The translations under genes were made by a program, and so were the position numbers. From Pelagophyceae sp. CCMP2097 (Eukaryota > Sar > Pelagophyceae): a stretch of DNA of 19,613 bases. This document shows, piece by piece, positions 15,257 to 19,613 of the stretch (position 1 is its first letter; each line of letters opens with the position of its first letter). Where the stretch lies: assembly GCA_026770575.1 (NCBI GenBank), contig MU657170.1, forward strand, positions 503,378-522,990, in the 5' to 3' direction. Below the pieces are notes generated by a model, which saw nothing but the letters and a program-made list of their open reading frames with translations, did no database searches and was not told the DNA's origin.

Positions 15257-15800
15257 TGCAATGCCTGCGCTTCGACAGGTGTTTCGACGTCCAAAGCAAC
15301 TGTTCTTCTTGGTGCGCTTTCCCCGTGATGCCTATGCGGGCCACGCGCGGCGCCGGGCGACGCACCGGCGCGCGTTTAGGGCGGCGTCGTGAGCGCGCCG
15401 TTTCGTGGGCGTCGTCAGCGCTTCCTCGCCGCTGCGCAACGTTCCAACGGCCCTCCGCGTTGCCCCGTGTAGCTCCTTATCGGCGGGCGTCTGCGCGGCG
15501 CCCGCTGGCGCCCGCGGCCCCCGGCGCGTTCAGAGGTGGCCCGGTGGTCAAGCTGGTTAAGAGGGTAGCATAACTCGTCAATAAGCCTTTTTTGTAGGCC
15601 CAAAACTTTGACGTGACGACAACGTCGTAAAATGACCGTCACGCCACGCCAGAGATGCAAATTGCATCTGCGTTACACGCAAAAAACGTAGTCCAACGGC
15701 CGACGCCGGCGCTAGAGCCGGGCGGCCGCGCGGGCCCACGTGCTCAACCCTGAGCCGAACTCTGCGGCCGCTTCGATGGTTCCAACGCCAAATGAATCGT
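15257..15800. other. Upstream region of the receptor gene; no gene supported
   Basis: Just upstream of the receptor start on the minus strand I see no TATA box or clear initiator. The plus-strand frames in 15081-15573 are arginine-rich composition artefacts. It contains a GATGCAA-A-TTGCATC palindrome at 15654-15668 and a small hairpin, ACGACAACGTCGT, near 15616. Confidence 0.4.
15544..15590 (+). promoter_or_regulatory. Perfect Pol III A-box followed by a T6 run
   Basis: TGGTCAAGCTGG (about 15547-15558) fits the A-box consensus TRGYNNAGYNGG. A T6 run (15583-15588), a Pol III terminator signal, follows about 25 bp later. No B box or T-arm lies in between, so it is not a tRNA gene. It could be the 5' half of a tRNA relic or a chance match. 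Confidence 0.25.
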
Positions 15801-15809
15801 GTCAAATAA

Positions 15810-16013
15810 AAGTTTGATGTCGAGATTCAACAGAATTTTGTAGTCAACTCAAAGTTTTTAAAGGGAATCTTGTCAACGCGCGGAAAGTTCCTCGATCTTG
15901 CCGACATCCCATACCATTTCTTCGGGTACTTGACGTTCGACGACAGCCCCGCGAGACTCCACCCTGGGGAGCACGCCACGCCGACCGACCCGAGCCTATG
16001 GCCATCTCAATAG
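15810..16013 (+). CDS. Unrecognised coding fragment (last exon or gene remnant)
   Basis: The frame is open for 67 codons to TAG at 16011-16013. The text is protein-like (KFLDLADIPYHFFGYLTFDD), unlike the arginine-rich noise around it, but there is no ATG. A possible acceptor, attcaacag, lies at 15833. I do not recognise the family. The opposite strand is also open here but reads less like a protein. Confidence 0.3.
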   Translation, partial: KFDVEIQQNFVVNSKFLKGILSTRGKFLDLADIPYHFFGYLTFDDSPARLHPGEHATPTDPSLWPSQ

Positions 16014-16180
16014 TCTGCAGTGGGATACTCCATCGGCCGAGCACTCCGTCGGACGATCGAACGCGCCCTAGAAGAACCCCGAGCCTCGAGGGCCAGAGGC
16101 CGGCTGCCACCCGAAGCCCCGCGCCGTCCGGGTCGCGCGGAGTATAGCGTCAGTTTCCCGGGCGTTGGTCTCAGCGCGCG

Positions 16181-16790
16181 CGACGGCGCCTGCTGCGCGG
16201 CTGCGGCGGCGGCGCGAGCCGTCGCCTCGCGGTTATGAAGCGTCGACAGCTGACCTCGACGGTGGCCTCGCCGAGTCCAGCGACAGCCGCGCGGGCGACG
16301 GTCAATGCACGGCAACGTCGCGCGCTCGTGCGACGATTTCCAACGCGCGGGCGACGGCGCTCGGTGCGCGGCGGAGGCTGCGGCGCGGGCCGGCGTTTCG
16401 CGGTCCCGGGGCGCCAACAGCGGTTAGCGGGTTGGCTGCGGCGAGTAAAGCTACAGCCGCGCGTGCGACGGCCGCCGCACGAACGACGGCGCGCGCGAGG
16501 GCGACGTTGCCCGGCGCGCGGGCGACGGCGCTCGCTGCGCGGCTGCGGCGTAGGCGCGGGCCGGCATCTCTCGGTTCCGAAGCGACGACAGCGGCCAGCG
16601 TGCTGGCTGCGGCGAGTAAAGTGACAGCCGCGCAAGCGATAGCCTCACGGGCGACGGCGCGCGCGCGATCGACGCCCCTCGGCGCGCCGGCGACGGCGCA
16701 CGCTGCGCCGTTGCGTCGACGGCGCGAGCCAACGTTTCGCGGTCCTGAGGCGCCGACGACGAGCGCCGCGCCGCGCGCAAGCGGCCGAGG
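16181..16790. repeat. Tandem repeat of 171, 171 and 168 bp (57-, 57- and 56-codon period)
   Basis: Units begin at the CGACGGCGC(n) anchor at 16181, 16352, 16523 and 16691, and share GCTGCGGCG, CGCGGT(t/c)CC(c/t)G and GGCTGCGGCGAGTAAAG. All spacings are multiples of three, as in a coding repeat. The plus strand is open in one frame throughout. The minus strand would give REMPARA..AAAQRAPSPARR units in one frame, broken by a single TAG near 16453. I cannot tell which strand, if either, is translated. Confidence 0.65.
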
Positions 16791-18341
16791 CGCCGGCGTT
16801 TCAAGTTTCGCGGCGCGGCGGCGCTCCTCGTCGTGGGCGGCGACGACTCAAATGCGTCGAGCAGCGGCGAGTCCGTCTCCGACGACACGGACGACTCGGA
16901 CGCCGGCGAGGCGGCGGACTCTGGCCTGCTTGGCACTGAAAGGCGCTTTGAACTCTGTCAGTTCCTCGTCCGCCGAATCGCCGTCGCCCCCGAGGACGAC
17001 GCGCACGGCACGCCCGCCGGTTCGCGCGCGATGCGGCGCGAGCAGCACCGCGCGCGCCTCGGCGAGGCCTTGCTGGACTTTGAGCGCTGGGCGCGCGCCG
17101 CGGCGCCGCCGCTCGCGGCGCCCGGCGCAGACGCAGTCTGCGCCAAAGTCCGCGGCGCGCTCGCGTTTGCGCGCGGCGGCGGCGCGCGGTCCGCGCTCAC
17201 GCTCATCGCCGTCGCGGACGACGGCGCCGCGCTCGAGGACGTGAAGCACGTGGCCCCGTGGGCGCCAAACGCAGTCGGACCCCTCGACGTCGCGCCCTTG
17301 ACCGCGCGAATCTCCCTCGACGCGCGCAACGACTTTGTCGTCTCCGTGGCCCGCGTCTCTGACCAGGACCTGGCCGCGCGGCGGACGCACGTCGAGGGGG
17401 CGCGCATGGCCACAGAAGACGAACGTTCTCAACGCGCCACCGCCTTTCGCGCCCACGCCGAGGCCGAGTCCAGGACTGCGCTGCGGGCGTACGCGAGCCG
17501 CCAAGCCGCGGAAATCCTCGCGCAGGACCGCGCCCGCCTCGCGCGGCGGAGCGCGGCCGCCGCCGCCGCTCAAAGGGCCCAGCACGAGGCGGAGCGGCTC
17601 GACGGCGCGGCGGCCTTCCAAGAAGCGCTGCTCGAGGCCGCGCGCCGCGCGATCCACGTCCTCGCAATCTGCGTCGACGCGGGCGTCGCGCACCTGCGGC
17701 TCAACGACTCCGGGGACGGGGGCGACTTTTCAACGTTCTGGGAAACGCCCACAGCATCGCAGCCAGTCCTCGCCCGCGGCGCGATGGCCGTCGCGGCGGA
17801 TGCGCCATTCGCCTCGCGACGAGGAGCCGCTCCCGCTCCCGTCGGCTTCCCGACGGTTTGGCGCCCGTCGAAGTTCGGCGTCGACGGCGGCCGCTGGCCC
17901 CTCTGGGGCGGCGCCCGAGCCGTCGTCTGCCAGCACGCCGCCACGCTCAAGGTCCGCCGCCTCGGGCGGCGGAGGGTCGTCCCGGAGGACGCGGCGCCCG
18001 AGACGCCCGGCAGAGATGCCACGGAGCCGTCCTCCACGCCGGATCGGTACGGTTCGGCGCCGAGCCAGCCGCCGAGCCCAGCACGAGGCATCGCCGTGGC
18101 TGCAGAATCTTCAAAAGGTGCAGAGGCGCGCAAGCGGCGGCGCTGCTTGCGGCGAGGTGCAAAACACGCTGCCCGCGGCGAACTCGAGGCGGTGCGCTTC
18201 CCGCGCGCGCGTCCCACGCCGAATCCGCCGGCCCGCAACGCCATGCGCACCTTGACGGGTCGTCGGCGCAGCAGCGACGCCATTCCGGGAGAACAAAGAC
18301 AGACAAGTCTACTCATGCCGTTTTTCCAACGTATTTATTGA
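16749..18341 (+). CDS. Unrecognised acidic/coiled-coil protein (3' part of a gene)
   Basis: The frame is open from after a TGA at 16746 to TGA at 18339-18341, about 530 codons with strong GC at third positions. There is no ATG before 17030; a GTG lies at 16833. The true N-terminus is probably in an upstream exon, perhaps the tandem repeat just before it. It has a basic stretch (RKRPRRRRFKFRG, nuclear-signal-like), an acidic Ser/Asp run, a mixed alpha/beta region (ALTLIAVADDGAALEDV), an Ala/Arg/Glu-rich likely coiled coil (about 17420-17670) and a more structured part (FPTVWRPSKFGVDGGRW). The last ~100 codons are low-complexity and may be past the real end. No family recognised. Confidence 0.55.
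   Translation, partial: GADDERRAARKRPRRRRFKFRGAAALLVVGGDDSNASSSGESVSDDTDDSDAGEAADSGLLGTERRFELCQFLVRRIAVAPEDDAHGTPAGSRAMRREQHRARLGEALLDFERWARAAAPPLAAPGADAVCAKVRGALAFARGGGARSALTLIAVADDGAALEDVKHVAPWAPNAVGPLDVAPLTARISLDARNDFVVSVARVSDQDLAARRTHVEGARMATEDERSQRATAFRAHAEAESRTALRAYASRQAAEILAQDRARLARRSAAAAAAQRAQHEAERLDGAAAFQEALLEAARRAIHVLAICVDAGVAHLRLNDSGDGGDFSTFWETPTASQPVLARGAMAVAADAPFASRRGAAPAPVGFPTVWRPSKFGVDGGRWPLWGGARAVVCQHAATLKVRRLGRRRVVPEDAAPETPGRDATEPSSTPDRYGSAPSQPPSPARGIAVAAESSKGAEARKRRRCLRRGAKHAARGELEAVRFPRARPTPNPPARNAMRTLTGRRRSSDAIPGEQRQTSLLMPFFQRIY
18334..18339 (-). terminator. AATAAA polyadenylation-type signal, minus strand
   Basis: TTTATT on the plus strand reads AATAAA on the minus strand, next to the stop of the candidate repeat protein. 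Whether this alga uses AATAAA is not known to me. Confidence 0.3.
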
Positions 18342-18874
18342 AGCGCAGCACGCCGATTCGAGATCTCCGATTCCAGAATATTTAGCGGCGCCATCGGCGG
18401 AGGTGACCCGGCGCCGGTGAAGACGAGTGGACGCCGCGCGCCGCACAGCGTCTTACCTTGATTCTGGCAGTGGCCGCGTGCGGTCCAAACGACGTCGCGG
18501 CCCTCCTCCTCTCCTCCCAGAGCCCCCGAGTGCCGTGCCCGCCGGCCCGCCGCGGCATCGACGGCCCGTCGTGCGCTGCCTCTGCGAGGCCGCCGACGAG
18601 GGCGGTGGGGTGACGGAGCCTTTTCCACCAGTCCCGCGGCGGCGGCCCTCGCAGCGGTCCAAACGGCGGAGGGGCCCTCTGCTCCCCGAGCCCCCGTGCG
18701 CCATGCCCCCCGGCCCGGCTGGACGGCCCTTCCAGGCGCCCCCTCTGCGGCGTACGCCGACGAGGGGCCGTGGAGCGACGGAGCCTCGTCCGCCAGTCGT
18801 GCGGAGCGTTCCACCCCGGACCCCGAGTGACGTCTGCGGGACCGCGCCGTCGAACCCAGGAGGTTGATCGGCAT
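18335..18874 (-). CDS. Candidate repeat protein with two 58-codon units
   Basis: ATG at 18874 opens a frame (MPINLLGSTARS) covering two tandem 174-bp units, with segments such as DEAPSLHGPSSAYAAEGAPG and VEKAPSPHRPRRR. At about 18460 there is a strong donor on this strand (AATCAAG/GTAAGA). Read unspliced, the frame ends at TAA (18337-18335), overlapping an AATAAA signal (18339-18334). The composition is Ala/Gly/Arg-rich and no family is recognised. The plus strand is also open across the repeat, so strand is a judgement based on the donor and AATAAA. Confidence 0.35.
   Translation of the reverse strand: MPINLLGSTARSRRRHSGSGVERSARLADEAPSLHGPSSAYAAEGAPGRAVQPGRGAWRTGARGAEGPSAVWTAARAAAAGLVEKAPSPHRPRRRPRRGSARRAVDAAAGRRARHSGALGGEEEGRDVVWTARGHCQNQGKTLCGARRPLVFTGAGSPPPMAPLNILESEISNRRAALQ
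18481..18828. repeat. Two tandem 174-bp units
   Basis: CGGTCCAAACG starts at 18481 and again at 18655. Both units share GAGCCCCCG(a/t)G, CGCCGACGAGG and GACGGAGCC landmarks in order. The 174-bp spacing is 58 codons. A degenerate third start may follow at about 18829. Confidence 0.65.
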
Positions 18875-18943
18875 ACCTGTAGGTCACGCGCATCTTTCGG
18901 GGACAGCGCCAGGTCCGGACAACGCGAGGTCCGCGCGCGCGCC

Positions 18944-19162
18944 ATGGCACGAAAGAGGAAGGGTAATCATTCGGTGAAGGGCGGCGAGAAGACGCTTCGT
19001 CGAGAGGTTGCCACGGCGAGGGCTAACAAGGCGTTTGTCGACGGCGCCATTTCGAATGCTCACATTGCCCAGCGCCAGGCGTTCGAGGCGTACGTCACCT
19101 TGCCCGTGGCTGCGACCGAGGCGTTCCCGGTGACTCGGACGGTGGCACCGCAGGCTCAATAG
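18944..19162 (+). CDS. Small basic protein, 72 residues, unrecognised
   Basis: The ATG at 18944 has a good context (GCGCGCCATGG). The product starts MARKRKGNHSVKGGEK, continues with an Ala/Arg helix-like part and ends VTRTVAPQAQ before TAG. Codon choice looks coding, with few rare codons. A short, lysine-rich N-terminus suggests nucleic-acid binding, but I know of no family. It could be the first exon of the gene to the right, via a donor-like GGTGCC at the stop. Confidence 0.45.
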   Translation: MARKRKGNHSVKGGEKTLRREVATARANKAFVDGAISNAHIAQRQAFEAYVTLPVAATEAFPVTRTVAPQAQ

Positions 19163-19184
19163 GTGCCAGCCGCCCGACGTTTTC

Positions 19185-19425
19185 ATGGAGGACCGCCAAG
19201 TCGTCTCGGTCTTCGCGTCGCCGACACTGTACTCGTCCAAGCCGGCGAGCAAGACGGCCGAGGACACGTCGTCTTTACTAAAAGGCGCGTGCGGCGACCC
19301 GTCTCCGCCCTTGCCCTTTTCCAGAGACATGGCGCCGCCGCAGGCGGGGACGACGCCGCGGTCGAGGACGAAGCCGCGATCAAGGACGACGACTCGGGCG
19401 CGAACTGCAACGCGGGCGGCGACTC
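19185..19425 (+). CDS. Partial gene: N-terminal exon and an acidic second exon
   Basis: ATG at 19185 opens MEDRQVVSVFASPTLYSS and stays coding-like to about 19320. A polypyrimidine tract with cttttccag ends at 19324, and a second frame from 19325 reads GGDDAAVEDEAAIKDDDSGA, ending before a gtgcgt donor near 19432. The exact donor of the first exon is not clear. The gene continues beyond the window. The opposite strand is open too, but reads as arginine-rich noise. Confidence 0.35.
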
Positions 19426-19507
19426 GACGGTGCGTCCGCCCGCAATCGCTGGGGCTTTGGGATGCCGTCTTTGGGCGCGCCGGCGTCGCGCTGTTGATGC
19501 TCGCCGT

Positions 19508-19575
19508 AGGCCTCCGACGGGGCCTCCGACGCGGCCTTCGACGCGGGGTCCAACGCGGCCTCCGACGAGGGCGCG
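19508..19575 (+). repeat. GGCCTCCGACG(g/c) short tandem repeat
   Basis: Units of about 12 bp (GGCCTCCGACGG, GGCCTTCGACGC, GGCCTCCGACGA) repeat five or six times near the right edge, probably inside an intron of the partial gene. Confidence 0.6.
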
Positions 19576-19613
19576 TCCGATGCACCGAAGCGCCATGAGC
19601 CGGGCCCTACGCC

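Noticed and set aside
17203..18316. Large minus-strand frames opposite the 16749-18341 gene
   Set aside because: High GC leaves the antisense open. Their text is Arg/Ala/Pro noise, while the plus frame has GC-rich third positions and varied amino acids.

Overview
The window looks like nuclear DNA of a GC-rich eukaryotic microalga. It has short GT-AG introns, MYND/RING/Sel1-repeat and PstS-like families typical of marine stramenopiles, TA-flanked MITEs and minisatellite-filled introns. I favour a pelagophyte such as Aureococcus; this rests on remembered family style, not a search.

Layout: 1-1330 is non-coding, with a 133-bp foldback and a 196-bp TA-flanked MITE. 1469-3122 (+) is a MYND-RING-Sel1 pseudogene with two stops and a 447-bp terminal-repeat insertion flanked by a 4-bp target duplication. 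3341-3938 is a hairpin MITE with a second MITE nested inside it. 3939-4920 is repeat-like sequence with weak coding traces.

15256-4921 (-) reads best as one roughly 10-kb spliced gene. In order it encodes a signal peptide, a diverged PstS-like phosphate-binding-protein domain, a second better-kept PstS-like domain, one transmembrane helix, a CHAT caspase-like protease with its His/Cys dyad, and a Pro/Ser/Arg-rich tail. Several junctions agree in splice consensus, reading phase and domain continuity. The large introns are packed with minisatellites: 14-15-bp units (ACAAGGTCCC core) in three introns and 12-bp units (CTCGAGGACCGT) in a fourth. The implied product is a single-pass receptor-protease, with an outside solute-binding part and an inside caspase-like part. 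This is the main result of the window.

15257-16180 holds the upstream region and a small coding trace. 16181-16790 is a tandem repeat of 171/171/168 bp, all multiples of three. 16743-18341 (+) is an unrecognised acidic/coiled-coil protein. 18335-18874 (-) is a candidate 58-codon repeat protein meeting it tail to tail. 18944-19162 (+) is a small basic protein, followed by a partial gene running off the right edge.

The exon model is hand-derived from splice signals and domain logic. Transcript data would be needed to settle the exons marked unresolved.
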